This document shows, piece by piece, positions 25,665 to 35,082 of a DNA stretch of 64,000 nucleotides. Position numbers and translations under genes: made by a program. Every line of letters begins with the position of its first letter. The first letter of the stretch is position 1. A model generated the notes under the pieces. That model saw only the letters and a list, made by a program, of their open reading frames with translations. It made no database searches and had not been told where the DNA came from. The DNA comes from an uncultured Chitinophaga sp. (lineage in GTDB: Bacteria; Bacteroidota; Bacteroidia; Chitinophagales; Chitinophagaceae): NCBI RefSeq assembly GCF_937898475.1, contig NZ_CALEJS010000016.1, forward strand, positions 62,001 to 126,000, given 5' to 3'.

Positions 25665-26420
25665 TCAATATAAAGCGGCGGCAGCCTGCTTATCTTTTGT
25701 AGATAAAACCGTTGCTCCGCTACCGCATTGTCCACCGTTCATGAGGGATGCAGCATCTGTACCACCCACACCAGGTACCGCGGTGGCAGAAGATTCGCCG
25801 ATAGCAGCCCAGTTGGTATGCCTGAAAGAAACGTTATGTCCCATTTCATGACAGATGGTACGTGCACGTTGTGCAAAGCTGTTACCCGCAATATAGGCCT
25901 TGTTGATCCTGATCAGGTTACCGGCGCGGCCACCTGAGGGAAATGTGCCCGAGCCGCAAACACCGTTGCCTAAATTGGCGTTCACAATACGTACATCATA
26001 GGGAGCGGCAGCCACCACTACCCAGTTGATGTTGCAATTGGCAACAGCATTCCACTGCGCGATAGCAGAGTTGATCTCCGACATCATGGATGTCATGGAG
26101 GGATCTACAAACAGGCGGATATTCGACACGTTGGCGGGAGATACCAGGCTACCGGTATAATACTGTTCTGTTCTCAGCTTGCCTTCGGGCACCTGCATAT
26201 TCTTGGGAAAGCTGATGTCTTCTTCAACAATAAATTCTGTAGGTTGCTCAACAATGCTGCCGGCGGGGAATCCCAGCTGTTTAATGTAAGCCAGTACTTT
26301 CACTGCATTGTCCTGCGACGGGGTTACTGCAGGATCGGCAGGTGCATCGGTTGTTTTGCTACATGCAGTGAAAACAATGATCAACAGGGCTACCAATGGG
26401 AAAAATGTGCTCTTTTTCAT
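25665..26420 (-). CDS. Lipoprotein metalloprotease, M57-like (HEMGH)
   Basis: A 251-residue lipoprotein (lipobox FTAC, Cys20). The zinc motif HEMGHNVSFRH matches HExxHxxxxxH of metzincin-like proteases and is complete. The downstream LMNGGQCG may serve as the Met-turn. The family is the dual-action or M57 group common in Bacteroidota. It should sit on the outer or inner membrane facing the periplasm or outside. No operon partner is evident; 211 bp upstream hold nothing obvious. Confidence 0.85.
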   Translation of the reverse strand: MKKSTFFPLVALLIIVFTACSKTTDAPADPAVTPSQDNAVKVLAYIKQLGFPAGSIVEQPTEFIVEEDISFPKNMQVPEGKLRTEQYYTGSLVSPANVSNIRLFVDPSMTSMMSEINSAIAQWNAVANCNINWVVVAAAPYDVRIVNANLGNGVCGSGTFPSGGRAGNLIRINKAYIAGNSFAQRARTICHEMGHNVSFRHTNWAAIGESSATAVPGVGGTDAASLMNGGQCGSGATVLSTKDKQAAAALY

Positions 26421-26631
26421 GTTAGTTTAATTTAGGGTGAAGTAAAGAAAGGTCAGCGGCGCTTAATCAGGGCCATAGGACAATTGTTAATGCGCTCAAT
26501 ATGGTTTTCGCGATGCTGCTTTTTATCTATCGATAAACGGGGATTACAGATTTTGGTTATGCGCGATATTACAATGTTCAACTGCTTTTAGGTTGCAGCG
26601 GAATTCAGTATATGTATTATTTATGTGCTGA

Positions 26632-27456
26632 TCAGCCTACCATGAAACGTTCTTCCTGGTGTGTGGCCACAACAGTGATGACATCTCCTACGCTTAACAC
26701 ACCTGTTCCTTCATGGATCAGGTTCTGGCCAAACATGATCTTGTTATTCTTTGTGCGATAGGTGGCAAGGGTCTTTAACGGCTCTTTACCTTTCTGTGCG
26801 GTTTGCTGATTGATCGTGGTAAGTACGCAACGGGCGCAAAGCTTTACGCCGTAAAAGCTGATGCCTGCTATCTGAATATGTTTGAGGATATCTTCCTGGT
26901 AAGGCGTGCCGCCGGTAAAAACAATGTTAGGCCTGAACCTGTTCATGGGCAGGGACGCTGCCATGCGGCTATTGAGATCGTCCAGTGAAGCCTGCCCGAT
27001 CAGCAAAAAAGGATAGGCATCTGCAAAAGAAGTAATGAAGCCCTCAGGCGCATAGGTAAGATCTACCTGGCGGCGGGTGTTTTCAGGCATATGTACCAGT
27101 CGGCAGCGGATGCCTGTTGCTTCCGTGAACCAATGATCCAGCTCAGCGCTTACGAATACGCCGCTGCAGGTATCATTCCAGATCGTTACTTCCTGCGCCG
27201 ACAGTGCAGGCTGTTCAAAAGGAATGCGTACAGCGCCTTTATCCGGATGGGTGACCCGCAGGCTATCCTCTTCCAGCTGCACTTTCAGCAGGGCCAGCTG
27301 CGGAAACTCACGCTGGGTGATGAAACGGTTTTGCGCATCCACCAGCATCCAGCGGCGGTCATATTGAAGACCGCGGTCTGTTACTACAGCGGAACCAAGC
27401 GATATACCGCCGAGTGATTTTATTGGATAGATATGCAGTTCGCCTATGGTCAGCAT
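26632..27456 (-). CDS. MOSC domain-containing protein
   Basis: A 274-residue protein started at MLTIGELHIYPIKS, which is the classical MOSC N-terminal beta-barrel opening; a longer upstream frame has no homologous look. The MOSC core is FRPNIVFTGG then LCARCVLTTINQQT with the conserved Cys. These proteins move sulfur or molybdenum cofactor; mARC-type relatives reduce N-hydroxylated compounds. No ferredoxin domain follows. It overlaps no neighbour and is divergent from an oxidoreductase. It lies a few kilobases from two molybdoenzyme loci. Confidence 0.9.
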   Translation of the reverse strand: MLTIGELHIYPIKSLGGISLGSAVVTDRGLQYDRRWMLVDAQNRFITQREFPQLALLKVQLEEDSLRVTHPDKGAVRIPFEQPALSAQEVTIWNDTCSGVFVSAELDHWFTEATGIRCRLVHMPENTRRQVDLTYAPEGFITSFADAYPFLLIGQASLDDLNSRMAASLPMNRFRPNIVFTGGTPYQEDILKHIQIAGISFYGVKLCARCVLTTINQQTAQKGKEPLKTLATYRTKNNKIMFGQNLIHEGTGVLSVGDVITVVATHQEERFMVG

Positions 27457-27547
27457 GGGTTCAGATTGATGTACGGCAGCAAAAATATCCTCTTTTTTTG
27501 TATCTTCTGTCAATATTTGAACCCATCTCATTAAAACCCTTCCACGT

Positions 27548-29038
27548 ATGAAAACAAGGAATAGCATCACCCGCCGTCAGTTTATTGATGCCGCCGCCAA
27601 AGCCTCTCTTTCATTTACTATTGTGCCCCGCAGTGTACTGGGCGGCCGCGGTTATATTGCTCCCAGCGATAAACTGAACATTGCCTATATAGGTTGCGGT
27701 ACACAGGGATTACGTGAAATGTGCGAACTGCTTCCGCTGCCCGACTTACAGATCGTTTCGGTATGCGATCCCAATAAAATGAGCACCAATTATGTTGACT
27801 GGTCGCCCAACGGTATCCGGGACGACATCCGCAAAACATTAAACGATCCCGGCTGGGGAGCTGCTTTCAAGGGTATTCCCGGCGGGCGGGATATTGGCCG
27901 GGAGCTGGTGGAGAAGTATTACAGCAAACAACGCAACACCGGTTATAAAGGCTGTACATCGTATGCCGATTTCCGTGAGTTGCTGGAAAAGGAAAAGGAT
28001 ATTGATGCGGTGAAGATCATGACACCGGATCACCTGCACGGCTATATTTCCATTGCAGCCATGAAAAAAGGCAAGCATGTGGTGATACATAAACCGTTGG
28101 CCAACCGCATGTATGAAGCCAGGCAGGTAATAGCGACTGCGCGCAACACCGGTGTGGGCACCCATCTCCTGGCCTGGAGCAAGCGCCCGGGAGCCGAACA
28201 GGTGAAGCAATGGATCGCGGAAGGGCGTATCGGGAAATTACGCGAGATCCATAACTGGTCTAACCGCCCCGTATGGCCGCAGTGGACCTCCAACCCTACT
28301 GACACGCCCCCTGTTCCTGAAGGTTTTGACTGGCAGCTATGGCTGGGCCCTGTGCCTGACCGTCCCTATCATCCCAATTACACGCATAATGTTTTCAGGG
28401 GATGGTATGACTTTGGGGCAGGCAGTATTGCAGAAATGGGTCATTACAGTTTATGGCCGCTGTTCCTGACACTGGGTATTAATACCGCTCCTTATTTTGC
28501 AGAGGCCTGTGGCACGACTACCAGCGCAATAGATCATCACGTAAGTCATGGTGTAAGGAATGATGTGGCCTTTCCCTATTCCTGTATGGTACGTTTCAAG
28601 TTCCCGGAGCAGGCTACGCTGCCCCCCTTTGAGCTGTTCTGGTATGACGGCGGTATGCGTCCGCACACACCCGATGAACTGGGCGCGGGTTCACTGGAAC
28701 GGGAAGGGATGATGTTTGTGGGAGATAAGGGCAGGATCATTGCAGGCTTCCGCTGTGATAACCCAAGAATACTGGGCGCTACGGATCTTGCGGCAACATC
28801 CCAAAAAGCCGAAGCAGACCGTAGCGATCAATACTGGATAGATGCGTTCAGGAATAAGACACAGTCGCCCGGCAGCTTCCTCCTGGCCGGACCAGTTACA
28901 GAAACCATTCTACTTGGCGGTGTGGCCATACGATCCAGGAAAAGACTGGAATATGACGCCCGTAGTATGAAGATCACCAACGATGAACAGGCTAACAAAT
29001 ATTTTCATCGTGAATACCGCCCGGGCTGGGAGTTGTAG
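27548..29038 (+). CDS. Gfo/Idh/MocA family oxidoreductase, Tat-exported
   Basis: A 496-residue protein with a twin-arginine signal (TRRQFIDAAAKASL). The Rossmann start is IAYIGCGTQG, the family's HKPLA motif with the catalytic Lys lies in VVIHKPLANRM, and a C-terminal alpha/beta domain follows. Exported Gfo/Idh/MocA proteins in Bacteroidota act on sugars, often with tightly bound NAD(P), and some cleave glycosides by redox chemistry. No glycan partner gene is adjacent, so its substrate is open. Confidence 0.88.
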   Translation: MKTRNSITRRQFIDAAAKASLSFTIVPRSVLGGRGYIAPSDKLNIAYIGCGTQGLREMCELLPLPDLQIVSVCDPNKMSTNYVDWSPNGIRDDIRKTLNDPGWGAAFKGIPGGRDIGRELVEKYYSKQRNTGYKGCTSYADFRELLEKEKDIDAVKIMTPDHLHGYISIAAMKKGKHVVIHKPLANRMYEARQVIATARNTGVGTHLLAWSKRPGAEQVKQWIAEGRIGKLREIHNWSNRPVWPQWTSNPTDTPPVPEGFDWQLWLGPVPDRPYHPNYTHNVFRGWYDFGAGSIAEMGHYSLWPLFLTLGINTAPYFAEACGTTTSAIDHHVSHGVRNDVAFPYSCMVRFKFPEQATLPPFELFWYDGGMRPHTPDELGAGSLEREGMMFVGDKGRIIAGFRCDNPRILGATDLAATSQKAEADRSDQYWIDAFRNKTQSPGSFLLAGPVTETILLGGVAIRSRKRLEYDARSMKITNDEQANKYFHREYRPGWEL

Positions 29039-29041
29039 GTA

Positions 29042-29100
29042 ATTGTCAGTTGTCAGTACCGTTAGCTTATTAAGCCCCCGGCCACTGACAACTGACCAAT
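29042..29100. terminator. Long imperfect hairpin between convergent genes
   Basis: ATTGTCAGTTGTCAGT and ACTGACAACTGACCAAT can pair over about 15 positions. They lie between the convergent oxidoreductase and molybdenum hydroxylase genes. The loop contains AAGCCCCCGGCC, an 11-bp part of which recurs at 36347-36357, hinting at a dispersed palindromic element. Confidence 0.55.
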
Positions 29101-29103
29101 CAG

Positions 29104-31404
29104 TTATGCCGTTGTCAGATCAACCGGCAGTTTATAGATCCTTTTACCGGTGGCGGCAAAAATAGCATTGCATAGCGCCGGTGTAAAGGGCGGCACCGGA
29201 GGTTCACCTACCCCGGTAGGTTTCTCCTCGCTGTCTATGATATGTACATGGATCTGTTTGGGAGACTCCGGCATGCGGATGATCTGGTAAGTATCGAAGT
29301 TGTTCTGTTCTACGGCGCCGTTCTTTACCGTGATGGCGCTCTTCAGCGCGATACTGGTGGAGAACTGTGCTCCGCCTTCAAACTGCGACCTGATACGGTC
29401 TGTATTCACTGCAACACCGCAATCTATGGCGTAGTGCACATTGGGAATGGTGATCCTGTTATTGCTGTCTACATTTACTTCCACTATGCAGGCTACATAG
29501 GTGAGGAAGCTGCGGTGAGCGGCAAAGCCGAGCCCTGAGCCGGCGGGCATTTTTTTACCCCAGCCTGCTTCTTTAGCCACGCGTTCTATTACACGTTTCA
29601 TGCGGCTTGTATTCCAGGGATACACGGCGATATCTTCGTTATAGTTGGGATACTTACCGTTTATCAGCTCTTCGTTAAAGGTGATGTTCCTGTCTTCGCC
29701 CAACAGGTCCAGCGCATTGGCAACGGCATCCATGCCACGTGCTGCGGCTACTTCATCCAGCATGGTCTGTATGGCGAAAGCCTGCGGAATGTTGCGCACG
29801 GATCGCAGCCAGCCTATACGCATGTGAGATACACAGTCGTATGTTTCAATCTGGATGTTGGGCACATTGTAGGGAAAGTCTGTAGCGCCCAGTCCCAACT
29901 CGCCATCAGAAGGCTGGACCACCTTGGCATCAAAAGTAGAGCCGATGGAAGGATAGGCGATATGATGACTCCAGCCGCTCAGTTTATTATCCGCATCGAT
30001 AGTGGCTACGATGCGTTGTGCGCTGAGCGAATGGTGGAAATCATGATGCAGGTCATCTTCACGTGTCCACTGTACCCTGACGGGCAGGCCTGATTCTTTG
30101 GCCAGCAGGGCAGCTTCTACGATAAAGTCGGGTTTTGATTTGCGGCCAAAGCCACCGCCCAGGAGGGTAACATTCACCCTTACTTTGGCGGCATCCATGC
30201 CCAGCGCTTCGGCAACGGCATCGCGGGCGCCCTGCGGGTTCTGTGTACAGGCCCATACTTCGCAGCTGCTGTTTTTGATCACGGCCAGCGCGCTGGGTGG
30301 TTCTATGGTAGCATGGGCCAGGTGCGGCGCCAGGTAGGTATGTTCTATCACTTTTTTAGCGCCGGAACGTGCCTTGCTGAATTCACCGCGTTTTCTTCTT
30401 ACCGTACCGCTGTGCTTTATCTTTTCTGCCAGCTCTTCCAGCTCTTTGGCAGAATCGTAGGTAGCATTAGGGCCCAGGTCCCATTCAACTTCCAGGGCAT
30501 CGCGTCCTTTGATGGCGGCCCAGGTATTTTCTGCGATCACTGCTACGCCGCTTAGCGGCTTGTGGACGGTGGGCGGATTATCGCCCCCCTTGATCGGGAT
30601 CACCTTCAGCACGCCGGGAATGGCTTTTGCTTTGGCGTCGTCGAAAGACTTTATCTTTCCGCCTACAACGGGGCAGTGTTTGATCACGGCTACTTTTGTA
30701 TTCTCCACATCTGCATCGATACCGAAAACCGCTTTGCCGGTAACAATGTCGTGCAGATCGAAGATGGGTGTATCATGACCGATCATTTTAAACTGGCTGC
30801 GGTCTTTCAGCTTCAGCTGTTCGGGCTTGGGCACTTCCAGTGCGCTGGCAGCAGCAACGAGATCACCAAAGGGAGTGCTTTTACCGGAGGCTTTGTGCAC
30901 TACCTGACCGTTTTCTGTATCGCATTCATCTGCAGCTACGTTCCATTCTTTGGCGGCAGCCTGTATGAGCATGTAGCGGGCAGCGGCGCCGGCTTCGCGC
31001 ATGGGTTTATAGAACATACGAACGGAGTAGGATCCGTCTGTATTCTGATCGCCATATTTCTTTTCGTCGCCTTCTGCCTGTACGATGCGTACCCGGCTCC
31101 AGTCGGCGCCCAGTTCATCGGCTATTATCAGCGGAAGGCCGGTACGAATACCGGTACCCATTTCTGAGCGGTGAGCAACGATGATTACTTCACCATCTGC
31201 ATTGATGGTGAGGTAAACGTTGGGGGCCAGTGAGGCCACCTTCTTCCCTTTGTCATTGCAGCTGAAGAAGCTGACGCCCAGTACCAGTCCGCCGGCCAGC
31301 ACGCCGCCAATCTTCAGGAAGTCTCTCCGGGAAGCTTTAAACAGCTCGGAGCTTACATCTTCCTGTTGTTCTATCTTCTTATGAAAAGGTGATGATATTT
31401 TCAT
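29104..31404 (-). CDS. Molybdenum hydroxylase large subunit (isoquinoline/aldehyde oxidoreductase type)
   Basis: A 766-residue molybdopterin-binding subunit of the xanthine dehydrogenase family. A Tat signal SRRDFLKIGG (25-34) begins the protein, so it is exported in folded form. Cofactor-contacting motifs include HRSEMGTGIRTGL, TLLGGGFGRK (Moco loop) and GVGEPPVPP with the catalytic Glu near the C-terminus. It oxidises aldehydes or N-heterocycles, feeding electrons to the paired [2Fe-2S] protein. Its start overlaps the upstream gene's stop by four bases. No cytochrome c subunit, usual in some relatives, is seen. Confidence 0.92.
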   Translation of the reverse strand: MKISSPFHKKIEQQEDVSSELFKASRRDFLKIGGVLAGGLVLGVSFFSCNDKGKKVASLAPNVYLTINADGEVIIVAHRSEMGTGIRTGLPLIIADELGADWSRVRIVQAEGDEKKYGDQNTDGSYSVRMFYKPMREAGAAARYMLIQAAAKEWNVAADECDTENGQVVHKASGKSTPFGDLVAAASALEVPKPEQLKLKDRSQFKMIGHDTPIFDLHDIVTGKAVFGIDADVENTKVAVIKHCPVVGGKIKSFDDAKAKAIPGVLKVIPIKGGDNPPTVHKPLSGVAVIAENTWAAIKGRDALEVEWDLGPNATYDSAKELEELAEKIKHSGTVRRKRGEFSKARSGAKKVIEHTYLAPHLAHATIEPPSALAVIKNSSCEVWACTQNPQGARDAVAEALGMDAAKVRVNVTLLGGGFGRKSKPDFIVEAALLAKESGLPVRVQWTREDDLHHDFHHSLSAQRIVATIDADNKLSGWSHHIAYPSIGSTFDAKVVQPSDGELGLGATDFPYNVPNIQIETYDCVSHMRIGWLRSVRNIPQAFAIQTMLDEVAAARGMDAVANALDLLGEDRNITFNEELINGKYPNYNEDIAVYPWNTSRMKRVIERVAKEAGWGKKMPAGSGLGFAAHRSFLTYVACIVEVNVDSNNRITIPNVHYAIDCGVAVNTDRIRSQFEGGAQFSTSIALKSAITVKNGAVEQNNFDTYQIIRMPESPKQIHVHIIDSEEKPTGVGEPPVPPFTPALCNAIFAATGKRIYKLPVDLTTA

Positions 31405-31886
31405 TGGTCAGCTTTATTTAGGATGACATTACTGCCTCCGGCCGCAGTAATAATAGCCTGTTTAATACGGTTATAGGTACCACAGCGGCAGAGGTTTCCC
31501 TGCATGGCCTGTTCTATCTGCTCTTCCGAAGGTTTGGGATTGCGTTTCAGCAGGGCAGCTGCATTCATGATCTGGCCTGTCTGGCAATAACCACATTGCG
31601 GTACCACGTGTTTTTCCCATGCCTGTTGCAGGGGATGATCGCCATTTTCAGACAAGCCTTCAATGGTAGTGACCTTACCTTTTCCGACAGCGGACACCGG
31701 GACACTGCAGGAGCGTATGGCTACATCGTCCAGATGCACGGTACAGGCGCCACATTGGGCCATACCGCAGCCGAACTTAGTGCCTTTCATTCCCAGTACA
31801 TCCCTTAAAACCCAAAGCAGCGGCATGTCTTCCATGACGTCTACTTCATGTGTTTTACCGTTGATCTGGATGGAGTATTTAGACAT
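31401..31886 (-). CDS. (2Fe-2S)-binding small subunit of molybdenum hydroxylase
   Basis: A 161-residue protein started at MSKYSIQINGK. It has a plant-type [2Fe-2S] site (GCGMAQCGACTVHLDD) and a second helical [2Fe-2S] site (CGYCQTGQ and CRCGTYNR). This two-cluster layout defines the small subunit of isoquinoline 1-oxidoreductase and aldehyde oxidases. It overlaps the catalytic subunit by ATGA, so the two are cotranslated. It lacks a signal and would be carried out with its Tat-tagged partner. Confidence 0.93.
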   Translation of the reverse strand: MSKYSIQINGKTHEVDVMEDMPLLWVLRDVLGMKGTKFGCGMAQCGACTVHLDDVAIRSCSVPVSAVGKGKVTTIEGLSENGDHPLQQAWEKHVVPQCGYCQTGQIMNAAALLKRNPKPSEEQIEQAMQGNLCRCGTYNRIKQAIITAAGGSNVILNKADQ

Positions 31887-31947
31887 AGTTGATGTGTTTG
31901 TTAAATAAATGTAAGATGGTTTCCGCATGTGACCAACAAAGCGAATA

Positions 31948-33156
31948 CTAATTTAATAAATAGCGCCCTGGTTTCCGAGGATAGGACAGACGCTTCCAGC
32001 ACCACTCCAGCGGGCCTGCCTGCATCTTCCCCAGCCACCATCTGCTGATCAGCACCTGCACCACAAACACAAAGATGCTTACAAAAAACAAGGTAAGCGC
32101 CCCGCAGCCGCGAAGGTGAAATCCCGGGAGCCATCCGTAAAAAAGCACAATGCAAATAATGGTTTGCAGGATGTAGTTGCTGAGGGCCGTCCTGCCTACA
32201 TACATAAAAGGCGTGAACAATATTTTCCAGCGGTCCTGTTCAAAGAGCTTAATAAATAATGCTACGTACATGAGGCTATGCAGGATCAATCCACCGGCTA
32301 CTACAAAGGACACCCAAAGCAGGTAATATTCATCTATCGAAAAATATCCCTTTTTAAGGGCCCAGAAAGCAATGCTGGAGGGTATGCCCAGTATCAGTCC
32401 CCAGGTGATCCATTTGCGGCGCATGGCGGCAAAATTACCGGGAGCCGTAAAAAAGGCGCTGCGGCCCAACCAGTAACCGAGTAATATCTTCCCGAAAACG
32501 GAGATGATGGTAACCGGCGAATCCTGTAAAAAATTATGAAAGGGGTCTATCCGCCAGTTCATGATAAAGGCATCGGTATAACTGCCCATCGTGAAGGCAA
32601 GACGGATCTCTTCCAGGCCAGGGTAACCCGGCGTACTGATACCCAGCATGGATTGGAGAATGAACGCGATGGCTGTCAGCGGCACACAAAATATGACGGC
32701 CCAGCGGAGGATGCTTTTGATGCTGCTGCCCGTAAATAGCAATAACAAAAAGCCCGAGAGGGCGTAATAACGGATAATATCTCCGAACCACAGCAAATAA
32801 GCATGGAGGCAGGCGATGAGCAGGAGAATGAACATTCTCTTGCTGAAGTACTTCGGGAAGGAAACGCCCGCGGCTACCGCCCGCTGTTGCAGGATGGCGA
32901 AGCCTGTTCCGAACAGAATGGAAAAGAGGGTAATGAATTTGGTATCTACCAGGATATTGATGACCGTATCCACCAGGCGATCGGCAGGATAGGTGGGCAG
33001 GGCCTGTTGCTGTTCAGGGGTAAGCCAGCCGTAATCGGCAAAGCCCCGGATATTGACCAGGATGATACCAAAGGAGGCAAAACCGCGGAGGGCATCCAGC
33101 AGATGATTACGTTCCGTTCCGCTAAGCGGTTGGAAAGATGGAAGATGGGCAGACAT
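31948..33156 (-). CDS. DUF418 domain-containing membrane protein
   Basis: A 402-residue integral membrane protein with about nine hydrophobic segments. It opens with the family's RNHLLDALRGFASFGIILVN and carries near its end ALSNYILQTIICIVLFYGW, typical of DUF418 proteins (YeiB-like). They are thought to be transporters or acyltransferases by fold, but no activity is known. Its neighbours are a membrane-anchored LytTR regulator upstream and a molybdenum hydroxylase downstream, both on the same strand. Confidence 0.88.
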   Translation of the reverse strand: MSAHLPSFQPLSGTERNHLLDALRGFASFGIILVNIRGFADYGWLTPEQQQALPTYPADRLVDTVINILVDTKFITLFSILFGTGFAILQQRAVAAGVSFPKYFSKRMFILLLIACLHAYLLWFGDIIRYYALSGFLLLLFTGSSIKSILRWAVIFCVPLTAIAFILQSMLGISTPGYPGLEEIRLAFTMGSYTDAFIMNWRIDPFHNFLQDSPVTIISVFGKILLGYWLGRSAFFTAPGNFAAMRRKWITWGLILGIPSSIAFWALKKGYFSIDEYYLLWVSFVVAGGLILHSLMYVALFIKLFEQDRWKILFTPFMYVGRTALSNYILQTIICIVLFYGWLPGFHLRGCGALTLFFVSIFVFVVQVLISRWWLGKMQAGPLEWCWKRLSYPRKPGRYLLN

Positions 33157-33285
33157 AGATCAGTGATTTTTTTGCGGGCTAAATTCGGCTGCTGTGAGTG
33201 CAAGCCCAATTTTCAGCGCCGTTTATCCGGCGAAGCAGGTAAAATTCCGGCTGAAGTATGAAAAATACGTCGTGGAAGACAGTAG

Positions 33286-34125
33286 TTATTGACCGTTCAG
33301 GAGCCAGCTTTTGAAAACGGGGGCTTTTTTCTGGCTGACGATGACGGGTTCTCTGAAGGCGGGTTCCAGCTGCAGGGAGAGTTTTCCGAATTCCCGGGGA
33401 GAGAAGGAGTGCACCGCTTTGCGCTGTACGATCAGCTGGCGGTTGGCCCGGAAGAAATGGCTTTCGTCCAGCATCGCCTCCAGATCGTCCAGTGAATATG
33501 ACACCAGGAAGTGATCCCCGCCGAAGGATTGCAGGTAGGTATAATCCCCGTTCTTATAGGCATAAGCCACCTGCTCTACCGGAAGGGGAAGATTACGGGC
33601 ACCCCTGTTCACCAGGATAACGGCAGGTTTAGGAGCGGGAGCGGGCGAAGGCGCTTCCACAAAAGCCTGCACAGGGGCAGGTGTTGCCCTGTGGTATAAA
33701 TACCAGGTAAAGTAAGACATGTTGATCAGGACAATGAGCACACAGGAGACGGGGAACTCGTAGAGCAGGTAGCTTACCTGCTCAATGTCCTGGTTGAAAA
33801 AGATGCGCATCTGCAGCAGGGTGAGCACATATAATAAGATGGCCGTAAGGATCACGCCAAAGATGGCCTGCAGAAAGACCCGGGCAAGGGGTTTGACGAA
33901 CCAGTCATAATGTACATCCAGCCACGCGGAGATCCTGCTGATCAGCTCCCACAACAAATAAGCGATCACGAAACCGGACAACAGGGCCAGTTGATAACTT
34001 TTACGGGGCAGCAGCTGGAAGAAACTTTCTTCTCTTCCTATCGCCTCGATAAAGTGAGCGCAGAAAAGGGAGCCGGTGATCTTCAGCCAGCGGTCCTGAT
34101 ATTTGGGGGATACGGCAAGCATCAT
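33286..34125 (-). CDS. Membrane-anchored LytTR transcriptional regulator
   Basis: A 279-residue protein. The first 140 residues hold about four membrane helices, a linker rich in Pro and Ala (APAPVQAFVEAPSPAPAPKP) follows, and residues about 170-275 form a LytTR DNA-binding domain (YTYLQSFGGDHFLVSYSL, FRANRQLIVQRKAV). There is no receiver domain, so signals may reach the DNA-binding part through the membrane. It is upstream of the DUF418 gene in the same direction (129 bp apart) and is divergent from an OsmC gene. Confidence 0.85.
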   Translation of the reverse strand: MMLAVSPKYQDRWLKITGSLFCAHFIEAIGREESFFQLLPRKSYQLALLSGFVIAYLLWELISRISAWLDVHYDWFVKPLARVFLQAIFGVILTAILLYVLTLLQMRIFFNQDIEQVSYLLYEFPVSCVLIVLINMSYFTWYLYHRATPAPVQAFVEAPSPAPAPKPAVILVNRGARNLPLPVEQVAYAYKNGDYTYLQSFGGDHFLVSYSLDDLEAMLDESHFFRANRQLIVQRKAVHSFSPREFGKLSLQLEPAFREPVIVSQKKAPVFKSWLLNGQ

Positions 34126-34184
34126 AATAGAAAACCAGGAGTAATTTATAAAAATTTACCTTTACTGCCATAAACTACCCCATC

Positions 34185-34697
34185 ATGGATGCTGCAACAC
34201 TGAAAGCATTACAGGCCCCGCTGAAAGAGCAGTACAGGAACGACCCCGCTGCCGCCATCATCACATTAAAAGCTACGGGTAAAACAGGAGAAGACATTTC
34301 CTGCAATATAGAAACCGGGCGCAAACTGGTAGCAGCAGGACTGCATCCGGCCACCGGGGGCAGCGGACTGCTGGCCTGCTCGGGAGACCTGCTGCTGGAA
34401 GCACTGGTAGCCTGCGCAGGAGTTACCCTGAAGGCCGTAGCCACGGCTATTGGCGTTGAAATCAGGAATGCTGCCGTAGTGGCCGAAGGAGATCTGGATT
34501 TCAGGGGCACACTAGGGGTGTCGAAGGAAGTGCCGGTGGGGTTCAGCAGGATACGGCTGGAGTTTGTGGTAGATAGTCCTGCAACTGCGGAACAGCTGGA
34601 TAGTTTGTTAAAATTGACGGAAAGATATTGTGTGGTGTACCAGACTTTGAAAGCGGGGGCGGTGGTAGAGGGAAGGGTGGTGAGGAGGGGAACTTAA
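34185..34697 (+). CDS. OsmC family protein
   Basis: A 170-residue OsmC/Ohr-type protein. The two redox cysteines are visible in LEALVACAGVTL and TERYCVVYQTL. Members reduce organic hydroperoxides with thiols in the cytoplasm. The protein is about 30 residues longer than minimal OsmC. It starts 59 bp from the divergent LytTR gene. It probably ends before a toxin-antitoxin operon that has its own promoter. Confidence 0.88.
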   Translation: MDAATLKALQAPLKEQYRNDPAAAIITLKATGKTGEDISCNIETGRKLVAAGLHPATGGSGLLACSGDLLLEALVACAGVTLKAVATAIGVEIRNAAVVAEGDLDFRGTLGVSKEVPVGFSRIRLEFVVDSPATAEQLDSLLKLTERYCVVYQTLKAGAVVEGRVVRRGT

Positions 34698-34716
34698 CTG
34701 CAGGTGGCATTTTATT

Positions 34717-34740
34717 TGTACGGAATATTTCCGTACATTT
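34717..34740 (+). promoter_or_regulatory. Palindromic operator within the toxin-antitoxin promoter
   Basis: TGTACGGAA / TTCCGTACA is a perfect 9-bp inverted repeat with three central bases (34717-34737). An ATTTG at its left edge can serve as -33 and TACATTTA (34733-34740) resembles the -7 box, so a bound repressor would cover the promoter. This is the expected arrangement for autoregulation by a DUF1778 antitoxin. Confidence 0.65.
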
Positions 34741-34773
34741 ATGAAAGACAATGAACCCTTAAATCTTTAAAAT

Positions 34774-35082
34774 ATGAAAGCAGCAAGTACGACCAGGTTT
34801 GACACCAGGTTGTCAGTTGAGATGAAAGAATTTTTTGAACAGGCCGCAGATTTAGGTGGATTTAAAACCCTATCTGAGTTTGTAATATATTCAGTTAAAC
34901 TTCAGGCTGAAAAAATCGTTGATAAGCACAATGCAATTCTGGCTTCCAAAAAAGACCAGGAAATTTTCTTTAAAGCAATAATGAACCCGGATGAACCCAA
35001 TAAAAAGTTAAAAGCAGCTGCTGAACGGTATAAAAAAACAAAAAAAGGGAATGAATTATCTAACAGTTCCACTAAAAAATAG
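34774..35082 (+). CDS. DUF1778 (TacA-like) antitoxin
   Basis: A 102-residue protein. The N-terminal 50 residues match a ribbon-helix-helix (TRFDTRLSVEMKEFFEQAAD), and the C-terminal half is a charged tail able to wrap a toxin. It overlaps the GNAT toxin gene by 32 bp, as TacA/TacT pairs usually do. It should repress its own promoter through the palindrome just upstream and neutralise the acetyltransferase. The region has lower GC than its neighbours, suggesting transfer. Confidence 0.88.
   Translation: MKAASTTRFDTRLSVEMKEFFEQAADLGGFKTLSEFVIYSVKLQAEKIVDKHNAILASKKDQEIFFKAIMNPDEPNKKLKAAAERYKKTKKGNELSNSSTKK

Noticed and set aside
30562..31167. Rightward 201-codon frame opposite the molybdenum hydroxylase
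   Set aside because: An antisense shadow of a gene with strong family motifs.
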